Below, one piece after another: positions 1 through 5,673 of a stretch of 5,903 bases of DNA. The translations under genes were made by a program, and so were the position numbers. Each line of letters begins with the position of its first letter. Position 1 is the first letter of the stretch. Source of the DNA: Nostoc cf. edaphicum LEGE 07299 (GTDB lineage Bacteria; Cyanobacteriota; Cyanobacteriia; Cyanobacteriales; Nostocaceae); the NCBI RefSeq assembly GCF_015207245.1, contig NZ_JADEXF010000265.1, forward strand, positions 1 through 5,903, written 5' to 3'. The notes beneath the pieces were generated by a model, which was not told where the DNA came from, ran no database searches, and saw nothing but the letters and a program-made list of their open reading frames with translations.

Positions 1-107
1 TTACCAAAAAGTAAATGAATTAGTACCAGAAATGTTGAATCTTGATACAACTGACAGTACTCATCCACAAATTTCACTGTGGGCACGGGTGGGCGCGGCT
101 CAACCAT
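1..107 (-). CDS. N-terminal fragment of a putative IS701-family transposase (cut by window edge, possibly decayed)
   Basis: An ATG at 107-105 on the minus strand opens a frame that stays open to the left edge (35 codons). The early residues contain PTVKFVDEYCQLYQ, preceded by PRP. From memory this is how cyanobacterial IS701-type transposases begin (M-x-x-PR-x-x-PT-V-K-F-V-D-E-Y-C). After residue 22 the translation (STFLVLIHLLFG) no longer resembles the family, which I expect to continue with an LF-x-x-VRSF-like stretch, so the copy may be frameshifted or degraded. No clear Shine-Dalgarno sequence precedes the ATG, as is common when an IS gene starts close to the element's end. The ATG lies only 16 bases from the stop codon of the neighbouring nuclease gene on the same strand, so the insertion-sequence end must lie at or inside that gene's 3' end. 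The opposite strand is also open here, so the strand call rests only on the family resemblance. Confidence 0.5.
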   Translation of the reverse strand, partial: MVEPRPPVPTVKFVDEYCQLYQDSTFLVLIHLLFG

Positions 108-122
108 ACTAAGGCTTCAGTT

Positions 123-1463
123 TTAGCGATCGCCCTTAATTATACTCCGGCGAGAGTGACAAAAGAGGGCTAAAATTGTTTGAGCCTGAGTAATGATTTC
201 GCTAAATAGGCGCAAGCGCACACCTTCAAGTTTTGGTTCTAGTTGTTCGCGTACAACTTTTATTCGCAAAAAGTCTTCACGTTCATCTGGAAAAACTACA
301 AAGGTTTCTGTTGCATCACGCCGATATTGCACCTTTTGCAAACGTTCCTCATCTACTGATGCCCAATCTTTAAGATCAATTGCCCAGCGAACTTTGCGCG
401 GGAACTCTACGAGTAAGTCGAATTCATCAACAAAAGGCCAGAGAGTGACGCGCACACCCAATTTTGTCAGTTCTTCTTTAAGTTGAATTTCCCAAATTCC
501 TGGCAGCGTACCGTACAAATGCACGCCAGGAGTAACGGCTTTCCATTCTTCTGCTTTTTCTTTAGGAATAGGTAATAATGGTTGAAGGTTACTGGTTGCA
601 CAAAGTCTTTCACACCAAGGGTTACGACAGGTGTAAGTACCATCGGGGCGTTGACGTTGAACATACTTGCAGCGCGGACACAGATGATAGATGCTACCTT
701 CTGCCAACTTATCCATATCGACATAAATTTCTAACCTTGACAATAACTCGCGCAGTGGTCTTAGTTCGGGTAAACTTAGCCATTGCCGATATTCTGAGTA
801 ATGAAGAGTAGGTTTCGTGATAATCAGTAGTCGAAAAGCACGATAAGCATCTTCTAGCTGATTTCCCCGACAGTATTCCAGTACATCTTTCAGTACTGAC
901 TCTTGTACTTGCGCCATTACATCATTACCCGAAACTTGCCATTCTCTAGCAAAATCGGAAACTACTCCGTCTTCTATAACGCTGACATCTGGCGAAAGGT
1001 ATTTAATCTCTTGGGTAGGTTTCCAAGAAGTAATTAATGTTTCCGCCCAATCAAAAAATTGGGGTAGGTTCTCTGGGGCTTGTTCTTTCCGCAGCAAAGA
1101 AGCTAAGTACATACGGGACATTCCAATGCGGAGGGCGTCAGGTACTTGATTTCGCTTTTCTAGTTCAAGTTTTTCCCACTGCACTACGCCAGTAGCTAAA
1201 TACCGCAGAGTGTCGGTAACAGATAGCTGTAACGAGGGTTTTTCCAAATCAGATGTGAGGAGGCGAAGACTGCGGGCGCTGTGGTCATCCCATTCAACGT
1301 CGATACCACGCATAGTTTGCAACCAGCGCTTAACCGTTGCTTTCTGACGTGGTTGCATTCCGAGTTCTTGACACAACTCTTCTAGAGTTGGCCCTTGTTT
1401 ATGGATACTAAACCATTGTTGAAGTGCATCGAGAACTTTTTGTCGGTGTTTGGTGATTTTCAT
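123..1463 (-). CDS. LexA-like HTH / zinc-ribbon / PD-(D/E)XK nuclease protein (restriction endonuclease-related, pPIWI-RE island type)
   Basis: This 446-residue cytoplasmic protein is a predicted DNA-cutting or DNA-binding defence component. Residues 1-70 look like the winged-helix domain of LexA: RQKVLDAL, then GPTLEELCQELG, then a wing ending in RSLRLL. Residues 80-250 are a mostly helical region I cannot assign. Residues 262-284 form a zinc ribbon (C262, C265, C279, C284). Residues about 320-425 fit a PD-(D/E)XK fold: helix with E325, then D346/D349, then D363-L-K365 followed by DWAS, and a TFVVFPDE strand. From family knowledge this resembles the REase protein of the pPIWI-RE three-gene islands, which couple a PIWI protein, a DinG-type helicase and a nuclease; neither partner is in the window. 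The start is supported by GGAAGG at 1475-1470, six bases upstream of the ATG. The stop codon abuts a HIP1 octamer, and a transposase fragment begins 16 bases beyond, so the last 10-20 residues may not be ancestral. The nuclease assignment is fairly firm; the island membership is an inference. Confidence 0.8.
   Translation of the reverse strand: MKITKHRQKVLDALQQWFSIHKQGPTLEELCQELGMQPRQKATVKRWLQTMRGIDVEWDDHSARSLRLLTSDLEKPSLQLSVTDTLRYLATGVVQWEKLELEKRNQVPDALRIGMSRMYLASLLRKEQAPENLPQFFDWAETLITSWKPTQEIKYLSPDVSVIEDGVVSDFAREWQVSGNDVMAQVQESVLKDVLEYCRGNQLEDAYRAFRLLIITKPTLHYSEYRQWLSLPELRPLRELLSRLEIYVDMDKLAEGSIYHLCPRCKYVQRQRPDGTYTCRNPWCERLCATSNLQPLLPIPKEKAEEWKAVTPGVHLYGTLPGIWEIQLKEELTKLGVRVTLWPFVDEFDLLVEFPRKVRWAIDLKDWASVDEERLQKVQYRRDATETFVVFPDEREDFLRIKVVREQLEPKLEGVRLRLFSEIITQAQTILALFCHSRRSIIKGDR
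126..133. repeat. HIP1 octamer GCGATCGC at the 3' end of the nuclease gene
   Basis: This is a perfect copy of the highly iterated palindrome HIP1, a hallmark of many cyanobacterial genomes. It encodes the last codons (G-D-R) next to the stop of the nuclease gene. Other copies start at 2362 (sigma gene), 2935 (3' end of chlD), 4249, 4312 and 4822 (all in chlD). The density is about one per kilobase. Confidence 0.9.
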
Positions 1464-1486
1464 TGTTCACCTTCCTGTTTAGCAGA

Positions 1487-1516
1487 AGTGTGACACCCAC
1501 CAAACTGGCATGTCAA
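1487..1516 (-). promoter_or_regulatory. Candidate promoter of the HTH/REase gene
   Basis: On the minus strand a perfect TTGACA (1516-1511) is followed after 18 bases by CACACT (1492-1487), a weak -10 that lies in the odd palindrome GTGTCACAC. The spacing and the position, about 25-50 bases before the start codon, suit a sigma-70-type promoter. The poor -10 suggests a promoter that needs help or is tightly controlled. The four TGGAAAC repeats lie immediately upstream of the -35 box. This is inferred from sequence only. Confidence 0.4.
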
Positions 1517-1522
1517 TCACCT

Positions 1523-1557
1523 GTTTCCATGTTTCCACTAAGTTTCCAAAGTTTCCA
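1523..1557 (-). repeat. Four direct TGGAAAC repeats upstream of the HTH/REase gene
   Basis: The heptamer TGGAAAC (GTTTCCA on the plus strand) occurs at plus positions 1523-1529, 1531-1537, 1542-1548 and 1551-1557, with start-to-start spacings of 8, 11 and 9 bases. All copies have the same orientation and lie 60-95 bases upstream of the nuclease gene's start, just before a perfect TTGACA box. The array could be an operator for the gene's own LexA-like domain or for another regulator. It could also be one of the heptamer repeat families common in filamentous cyanobacteria. The uneven spacing argues mildly against simple slippage repeats. Confidence 0.6.
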
Positions 1558-1912
1558 TCTTACCAATATTGAATAGAAATGTACCTCAAAACCCAACTAA
1601 GTACAAATCCCCATAAAAATGAGTCAGAATTCTGTTTTTTGTAGCTTAACTTTTGTTCTTCTACCCAACTTTCAATTTGAATTTTCCACCTTTATTAATG
1701 ACGGTACGTACTAAAAGATAAAATTGCCCGTCTCTTTTGCGATTAATTCAGTACCGATTCACGTTGCTCTCAGTATGACAGATGGCTATTCGGTCAGTTA
1801 TGCACTGTTCAGCATAAATAGCTAGTTTTTGTTGCAAAAGCTAAAGATTATTTACCATTCAACAGTTATATAAAACGCAAAAAGCACCTGTAACAGAGAG
1901 GTTCGCAAAATC
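1558..1912. other. Long AT-rich intergenic region upstream of the sigma factor, with several inverted repeats
   Basis: No convincing gene is present. A 16-codon frame at 1776-1826 lacks a ribosome binding site and was not called. Visible structure includes the palindrome GTACGTAC (1704-1711), with CGGTAC (1702-1707) repeated inverted as GTACCG (1751-1756). TTATGC (1798-1803) pairs with GCATAA (1812-1817) across 8 bases. TTTTG (1827-1831) pairs with CAAAA (1835-1839) across 3 bases, with partial extension of the arms outward. These are modest AT-rich repeats that could be regulator sites in the long control region of the sigma gene. None is followed by a U-run that would make a good terminator. 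Confidence 0.45.
1867..1874 (+). promoter_or_regulatory. Possible -10 element for the upstream ORF/sigma factor transcript
   Basis: TATATAAA (1867-1874) is a good -10 candidate about 40 bases before the 57-codon ORF and about 200 bases before the sigma gene. No recognisable -35 box lies 16-18 bases upstream, so if it is used it may depend on an activator, as many cyanobacterial type II promoters do. In such an AT-rich stretch a chance match is quite possible. Confidence 0.25.
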
Positions 1913-2086
1913 ATGCGTACAAATACTGAATTGTGGAGTTCGACCCCTAACAAGTTCAGTGGAACGACGATGGCTTATTCTGGCTTGACTAAGGAAAATA
2001 ATGACAGCTTAGAAGATAAATATACGCAGCTCCATTTTCTCAGGAATAGGAGTTACAACAAAGGTAATATATATGGCAACAAGTGA
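1913..2086 (+). CDS. Possible 57-residue upstream ORF overlapping the sigma factor start
   Basis: An ATG at 1913 preceded by AGAGAGG (1895-1901, spacing 11) opens a 57-codon frame ending with TGA at 2084-2086. The peptide is hydrophilic, begins MRTNTELWSS, has no signal or membrane segment, and I do not recognise it. It is in another frame from the sigma gene, and its stop lies 14 bases inside that gene. Ribosomes translating it would therefore run through the sigma gene's Shine-Dalgarno sequence and start codon before terminating, which would allow translational coupling. It could equally be a non-coding part of a long leader. Conservation of the reading frame in relatives would decide. Confidence 0.25.
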   Translation: MRTNTELWSSTPNKFSGTTMAYSGLTKENNDSLEDKYTQLHFLRNRSYNKGNIYGNK

Positions 2087-2858
2087 GTCCTCTTTACGAA
2101 CTGATGGTATAGAATTATTACACTTGTACCACCAGAATCCTTCTATTAAACTTCGTAATAAACTTGTACAGTTACATACTGGCTTAGTACGGAAGATGGC
2201 TCATAAATTCAGCCATCAATGTAATGAACCTTATGAAGATTTAGAACAAATTGGGTATTTTGGTTTGATTAGGGCTATTGAGCGTTTCGATCCCAGTCAA
2301 GGATATGCTTTTAGTTCCTTTGCTGTGCCATACATTCGCGGTGAGATGCTGCACTTTTTGCGCGATCGCAGTACTCTATTAAAAATTCCCCGTCGTTGGC
2401 AAGAATTATACAATGAAGGGCAAAAGATTCGCAAGGACTTGGCAATGTCTTTAGGTCGCCAGCCCAAGGATGCTGAAATTGCCAGCCACCTGCGGGTATC
2501 TGTGCAAGAATGGCAAGAAACCAAGTTAGCCGCTCAAAATCGGATGCCTTTAAGTTTAGATGCAACCGCAGTTAACTATGTTGATTGCCAAATAACCTTG
2601 GGTGAAGCACTTCCTTGTCCTCGTTCTCATGTTCTTTTACAACAAGAAGAAGAACGCCAACAACTCCAAGGCGCAATAAATATGTTGGAAGAAAAGCCCC
2701 GGATGGCAGTTGAAATGGTATTTTTGAAGGAACTTTCTCGCAAAGATGCTGCTAAAAACATTGGTACTAGTCCAATGACAGTAACGCGGTATCTGCAAAA
2801 GGGAATCCAAGATTTGATTTGCTATTTACAACCACAGGTAATGCCAACTGGATCTTAG
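2073..2858 (+). CDS. Group 3 (SigF/SigJ-type) RNA polymerase sigma factor
   Basis: This alternative sigma factor of 261 residues directs RNA polymerase to a special promoter set. Region 2 spans about 28-98, with EDLEQIGYFGLIRAIERFD, then AFSSFAVPYIRGEMLHFLRD. Region 3 spans about 103-153 (KIPRRWQEL, then GRQPKDAEIA). Region 4 spans about 192-252, with a helix-turn-helix in LSRKDAAKNIGTSPMTVTRY. The length and the lack of region 1 fit the SigB/SigF/SigG group. Among cyanobacterial members it looks closer to SigJ (linked in Anabaena and Nostoc to desiccation tolerance, exopolysaccharide and hormogonium control) than to the pilus/motility factor SigF. I have not assigned the symbol because paralogues exist. 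AAGG at 2061-2064 with 8-base spacing supports the start, and an in-frame stop at 2010 bars a long extension. No anti-sigma gene is adjacent. The gene converges on chlD. Confidence 0.93.
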   Translation: MATSESSLRTDGIELLHLYHQNPSIKLRNKLVQLHTGLVRKMAHKFSHQCNEPYEDLEQIGYFGLIRAIERFDPSQGYAFSSFAVPYIRGEMLHFLRDRSTLLKIPRRWQELYNEGQKIRKDLAMSLGRQPKDAEIASHLRVSVQEWQETKLAAQNRMPLSLDATAVNYVDCQITLGEALPCPRSHVLLQQEEERQQLQGAINMLEEKPRMAVEMVFLKELSRKDAAKNIGTSPMTVTRYLQKGIQDLICYLQPQVMPTGS

Positions 2859-2878
2859 TCGTGCTGAGTCAAAAATCC

Positions 2879-2913
2879 AATGACTAATGACTAATGACCA
2901 ATGACAAATGACC
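2879..2913. repeat. Five tandem AATGACN heptamers (STRR-type repeat)
   Basis: Perfect head-to-tail heptamers AATGACT, AATGACT, AATGACC, AATGACA and AATGACC fill most of the 57-base gap between the convergent sigma factor and chlD genes. They end two bases before the chlD stop codon. Short tandemly repeated heptanucleotides of this sort are widespread in intergenic DNA of heterocyst-forming cyanobacteria. I see no hairpin plus U-run terminator in this gap, so the repeat is all that separates the two 3' ends. Confidence 0.9.
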
Positions 2914-2915
2914 AA

Positions 2916-4949
2916 TTATCGAGATTTTAAATCAGCGATCGCACCTTTGGTCATAGCAGCAATAGCTTGATCTGTCGCTTTTGGCAAATGATAATATTTA
3001 CCGCCTGCTGTTTGCGATAATTCTTTAGCAAACCCAGTAGACACAAATTTACTTTCCGTATCAATTACTAATAGTTGCATCCCCAAAGCACGAATTCTGG
3101 CAGCAATTTCTAATAATTCTCCTTTGATATCTGGCTTTTCTCCTGGTTCAAGCTGTTCACCCAAAGAACGCGCTAAGGGAATATTACCTCGCCCATCGGT
3201 GATTGCTACAAGGACAACTTGCCCAATATCTCCACTCATCTGGGCATTTAAGCCGACACGTACAGCTTGAGTCAAACCATGCGCTAAGGGCGAACCCCCA
3301 CCACAGGGCAACCTTTCCAAGCGGTTACGCGCTAAGGCAATAGAACGTGTTGGAGGCAATAATACCTCTGCCTGTTCTCCCCGAAAGGGAATTAATGCTA
3401 TTTGGTCGCGGTTTTGATAAGCTTCTGTCAATAGTTGCATCACCGCACCTTTAGCCGATTGCATTCGATTTAATGCCATTGAGCCAGAAGCATCTACCAC
3501 AAATACTACCAACGCCCCGGCTTTGCGTACCAGGCGTTTTGAGCGAATATCAGGCTGTTCGACAATAACTTTTCTATCTGGTTGTCTTTCTCTTCGTGCT
3601 TTTTGATAAGGAGCCGCTGCTCTGAGGGTGGCATCTACTGCAATACGTCGCGCTTTTCCCTTGGGTAACATTGGCTTAATGTAGCGTCCCCTGTCATCAG
3701 AAAATATGACGCTGCGACTACCAGATTTACCTTGCCGCTTCGCCATTTGAGTAAAGTAAAGCACGTTGTCATCAAGAATTACCCCTTCTGGATCAAAGAT
3801 AAACTCTTCTGGGATGCTGGGGGGTTCTTGCTCTTGATTTTCTTCCTGTTCTTCCTGTTCTTCTTGTTCCTCTTCTGATTCGTCCTGGGGTTCTTCTTGA
3901 TTTTGCTGCTGCGGTGGTGGAGGCGGAGGTGGTGCTTGCTCTGGTGGCGGTGTCTGCACAACAGTGGCACGTGGTACAATTACCAGTTCTACAGCACGGC
4001 GCAAATCTTCGGCATTAACTGTTGTCCTTCCCTCCAAAGCCGCAGCAGCTTTGGCAACCCGCGTGGCGAATAACTCGGCGCGATGTCCCTGAACTCCACC
4101 GCGAATTGCCTCATCTACTAAGTAGGCAATTTGTTCGTGGGTGATGATGACTTCTTTCAACCATTCCCGTGCCAAGATAATTTGGGTTTTGAGGGAATCT
4201 AAGTCTTCGTTGTACTGTTGGAGAAAGTCTTGGGGAGATTTAGAATAAGCGATCGCTTGCTCTACTGCTTCTACTCTTTGATCTAAGCCGAGTACACCGT
4301 CAGCAGAGAGTGCGATCGCAATTCTATCTAATAAATGCTCCCGTAATCCGCCTTCTTCTGGATTGTAGGTGGCAATAAATAAGGATTTGCACGGATGCTG
4401 AAAACTAATCCCTTCCCGTTCGATCTGATTGCGTCCCTCAGATAATACTGTTAAAAGCTGATTTGATATTTGGTCATCTAATAAATTAATTTCATCTACG
4501 TACAGTACACCCCGGTTTGCTGTAGCGAGTAAACCAGGCTGAAAAATGGTATCACCTTGTTTTACCGACTTTTCCACATCCACTGAACCAAGTAGTCGGT
4601 CTTCTGTAATACCTAGAGGAATTTGTAAAAAAGGCGCGGGGATAATTTCGACGGGCACATCTTGAATATCTTTGTCTGCGTACTCCGCCAAAAGTTGATC
4701 GTCCCATTCTTCTGGGTGATTGGGGTCACAATTGCTGATTGAACCTTTGACAACTTCAATCGGCGGTAGTAGAGCATGGATAGCACGAGCCATTACAGAT
4801 TTTGCCGTACCGCGACGACCTGCGATCGCTACTCCTCCCAAACCAGGATCAACGGCTGCTAACAGCAAGGCTAATTTAATTGCTTCTTGACCGACTACGG
4901 CTGTCAAGGGAAAGGCAGTGATCGTGGGGTTGATAGTAGGCGCAGGCAT
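2916..4949 (-). CDS. chlD: Magnesium chelatase ATPase subunit D
   Basis: ChlD is the platform subunit of Mg-chelatase. With ChlI (AAA+ motor) and ChlH (porphyrin-binding catalytic subunit) it inserts Mg2+ into protoporphyrin IX, the committed step of chlorophyll synthesis. The 677 residues are full length for cyanobacterial ChlD. Residues about 14-330 form the AAA+ domain: Walker A GRRGTAKS (44-51), Walker B LYVDE (149-153), sensor [10 protein letters not shown] (191-200) and arginine finger region LLDR (206-209). A proline-rich linker (333-347) and an acidic Glu/Gln tract (352-376) follow. A C-terminal von Willebrand A domain (about 477-670) carries the MIDAS residues D486-A-S-G-S490, GGGSPL (550-555) and ITDG (583-586). 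No good Shine-Dalgarno sequence precedes the ATG at 4949, but the [13 protein letters not shown] beginning and the gene's full length support this start. chlI and chlH are not in the window, which is normal for cyanobacteria. Confidence 0.97.
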   Translation of the reverse strand: MPAPTINPTITAFPLTAVVGQEAIKLALLLAAVDPGLGGVAIAGRRGTAKSVMARAIHALLPPIEVVKGSISNCDPNHPEEWDDQLLAEYADKDIQDVPVEIIPAPFLQIPLGITEDRLLGSVDVEKSVKQGDTIFQPGLLATANRGVLYVDEINLLDDQISNQLLTVLSEGRNQIEREGISFQHPCKSLFIATYNPEEGGLREHLLDRIAIALSADGVLGLDQRVEAVEQAIAYSKSPQDFLQQYNEDLDSLKTQIILAREWLKEVIITHEQIAYLVDEAIRGGVQGHRAELFATRVAKAAAALEGRTTVNAEDLRRAVELVIVPRATVVQTPPPEQAPPPPPPPQQQNQEEPQDESEEEQEEQEEQEENQEQEPPSIPEEFIFDPEGVILDDNVLYFTQMAKRQGKSGSRSVIFSDDRGRYIKPMLPKGKARRIAVDATLRAAAPYQKARRERQPDRKVIVEQPDIRSKRLVRKAGALVVFVVDASGSMALNRMQSAKGAVMQLLTEAYQNRDQIALIPFRGEQAEVLLPPTRSIALARNRLERLPCGGGSPLAHGLTQAVRVGLNAQMSGDIGQVVLVAITDGRGNIPLARSLGEQLEPGEKPDIKGELLEIAARIRALGMQLLVIDTESKFVSTGFAKELSQTAGGKYYHLPKATDQAIAAMTKGAIADLKSR
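3840..3866 (-). repeat. chlD: 9-base tandem repeat encoding the acidic Glu-Glu-Gln tract of ChlD
   Basis: Three tandem nonamers (TTCTTCCTG, TTCTTCCTG, TTCTTCTTG on the plus strand) encode the EEQ repeats in the flexible acidic linker between the AAA+ and VWA domains. Copy number probably varies between strains without harm, since a Pro-rich then acidic linker is a family trait whose length differs among species. Confidence 0.75.
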
Positions 4950-4957
4950 TGTTTGCT

Positions 4958-5008
4958 TTTATAGCGAGTCTCGGCCTTTAGCATACCAATTTCTGACACA
5001 TTTAGAAT
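4958..5008. promoter_or_regulatory. Candidate overlapping divergent promoters of chlD and the Uma2 gene
   Basis: The 91-base gap between divergent start codons must hold control signals for both genes unless promoters lie inside coding DNA. For chlD (minus), TATGCT (4985-4980) with TTCTAA (5007-5002) 16 bases upstream is one option. A second -10-like TATAAA (4963-4958) is so near the ATG that its transcript would be almost leaderless. For the Uma2 gene (plus), TAGAAT (5003-5008) is a -10 candidate without a clear -35, and it overlaps the chlD -35 candidate. All are weak matches. Confidence 0.25.
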
Positions 5009-5040
5009 AGGGATTATGGCAATGAGAGAAAGGTAAGGTT

Positions 5041-5628
5041 ATGAGTATTGCTCAGGCTAAACGCTTCACACTGGATGAATACCACAGGCTTGGAGAATTG
5101 GGCTTTTTCCATGAAGATGACCACATTGAATTAATTAATGGGGAAATTATTGAAATGGCATCCAAAGGTACAGCCCATGAAACTTGTTTGCGAAACTTGT
5201 TACGAGAACTTCCAAAACTTGTAGGTGATAGAGCAACTTTACAATCTCAAGCTCCGATTGCTTTGCCACCCAATAGCAAACCTGAACCGGATTTTGCTAT
5301 TCTTCAAAACCGAGATGATAATTATCTTTTTGGTCATCCTCAAGCTGCTGATGTGTTATTAGTGATGGAGGCTTCAGATTCTTCGTTAGGCTATGACCAA
5401 GATGTGAAAATTCCTCTCTATGCTAAAGCAGGTATTGCTGATTATTGGATATTCAATTTATTCGATAAATATTTGGAAGCTTACAGTGAGCCATATCAGC
5501 ATACTCAAGGTAAATCTGGTTATTTAAATAAGCGGATTATCTTGTCAAATCAGGCAATAAAATTTTCCTGCTTGCCTGATTTATCTCTTGATCTAGTTAG
5601 GGTGTTTCCGCCAAAGCTGAATTTTTAA
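5041..5628 (+). CDS. Uma2 family endonuclease (DUF820, PD-(D/E)XK fold)
   Basis: This 195-residue protein is a typical length for the Uma2 family, restriction-endonuclease-fold proteins present in many copies per cyanobacterial genome and of unknown biological role. Family features in order are FTLDEYHRL (9-17), IELINGEIIEM (29-39, with E30), the strand EPDFAIL (82-88, with the PD at 83-84), VLLVMEASDSS (105-115, where E110-x-S112 takes the E-x-K position), K123 in DQDVKIPLYAKAGIADYWI, and a C-terminal domain ending VFPP. The active-site pattern looks intact. AAGG motifs at 5030-5038 precede the ATG and support the start. The gene is divergent from chlD and is followed after 42 bases by another plus-strand gene, so the two may be cotranscribed. 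Its target is not known. Confidence 0.92.
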   Translation: MSIAQAKRFTLDEYHRLGELGFFHEDDHIELINGEIIEMASKGTAHETCLRNLLRELPKLVGDRATLQSQAPIALPPNSKPEPDFAILQNRDDNYLFGHPQAADVLLVMEASDSSLGYDQDVKIPLYAKAGIADYWIFNLFDKYLEAYSEPYQHTQGKSGYLNKRIILSNQAIKFSCLPDLSLDLVRVFPPKLNF

Positions 5629-5646
5629 CTTTGTTATAGAATTCAG
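5617..5646 (+). other. Inverted repeat spanning the Uma2 stop codon
   Basis: CTGAATT (5617-5623) is repeated inverted as AATTCAG (5640-5646) across 16 bases that include the stop codon at 5626-5628. An RNA hairpin of 7 pairs plus one G-U is possible. No U-run follows, so it is not a classical terminator. It might stabilise a 3' end or be chance. Confidence 0.3.
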
Positions 5647-5647
5647 T

Positions 5648-5673
5648 CATAAAACAAAAGTGTAAGTTTTATG
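5648..5673 (+). promoter_or_regulatory. 8-bp inverted repeat that includes the start codon of the last gene
   Basis: CATAAAAC (5648-5655) and GTTTTATG (5666-5673) are perfect inverted copies separated by 10 bases. The last three bases of the right arm are the ATG of the following gene. In RNA the hairpin would pair the start codon and expose only a weak GTAAG-like ribosome site in the loop. As DNA it could be an operator. The stem is AT-rich, so its stability would be low. Confidence 0.4.

Noticed and set aside
2..112. Plus-strand open frame at the left edge (36 codons ending TAA at 110-112)
   Set aside because: It covers the same bases as the minus-strand frame. The minus reading carries a recognisable PTVKFVDEYC transposase-like start, whereas the plus reading resembles nothing I know.
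193..811. Open frames inside the HTH/REase gene (plus 193-486, plus 578-811, minus 467-724)
   Set aside because: Their translations are low-complexity or unrecognisable, and they lie inside a gene with clear domain structure in another frame.
1625..1640. Palindrome CAGAATTCTG followed by six T residues, considered as a terminator
   Set aside because: The arms are only 5 bp with no loop, so an RNA hairpin cannot form properly, and no gene ends upstream on the plus strand.
1776..1826. 16-codon frame starting at ATG 1776 in the sigma leader
   Set aside because: It has no Shine-Dalgarno sequence, is very short and coincides with an inverted repeat; there is no support for translation.
2297..2565. 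Two minus-strand open frames within the sigma factor gene
   Set aside because: They are antisense shadows of conserved sigma regions 2-3, with no ribosome site or family resemblance.
3290..3310. Ser in place of Thr in the ChlD MIDAS loop (GGGSPL)
   Set aside because: To my knowledge [10 protein letters not shown] is the normal form in cyanobacterial and plant ChlD, so it is not a defect.
3779..3979. Lys/Asn-rich minus-strand frame within chlD
   Set aside because: It is a frame-shifted reading of the acidic and proline-rich linker repeat; its composition is a by-product of the EEQ codons.
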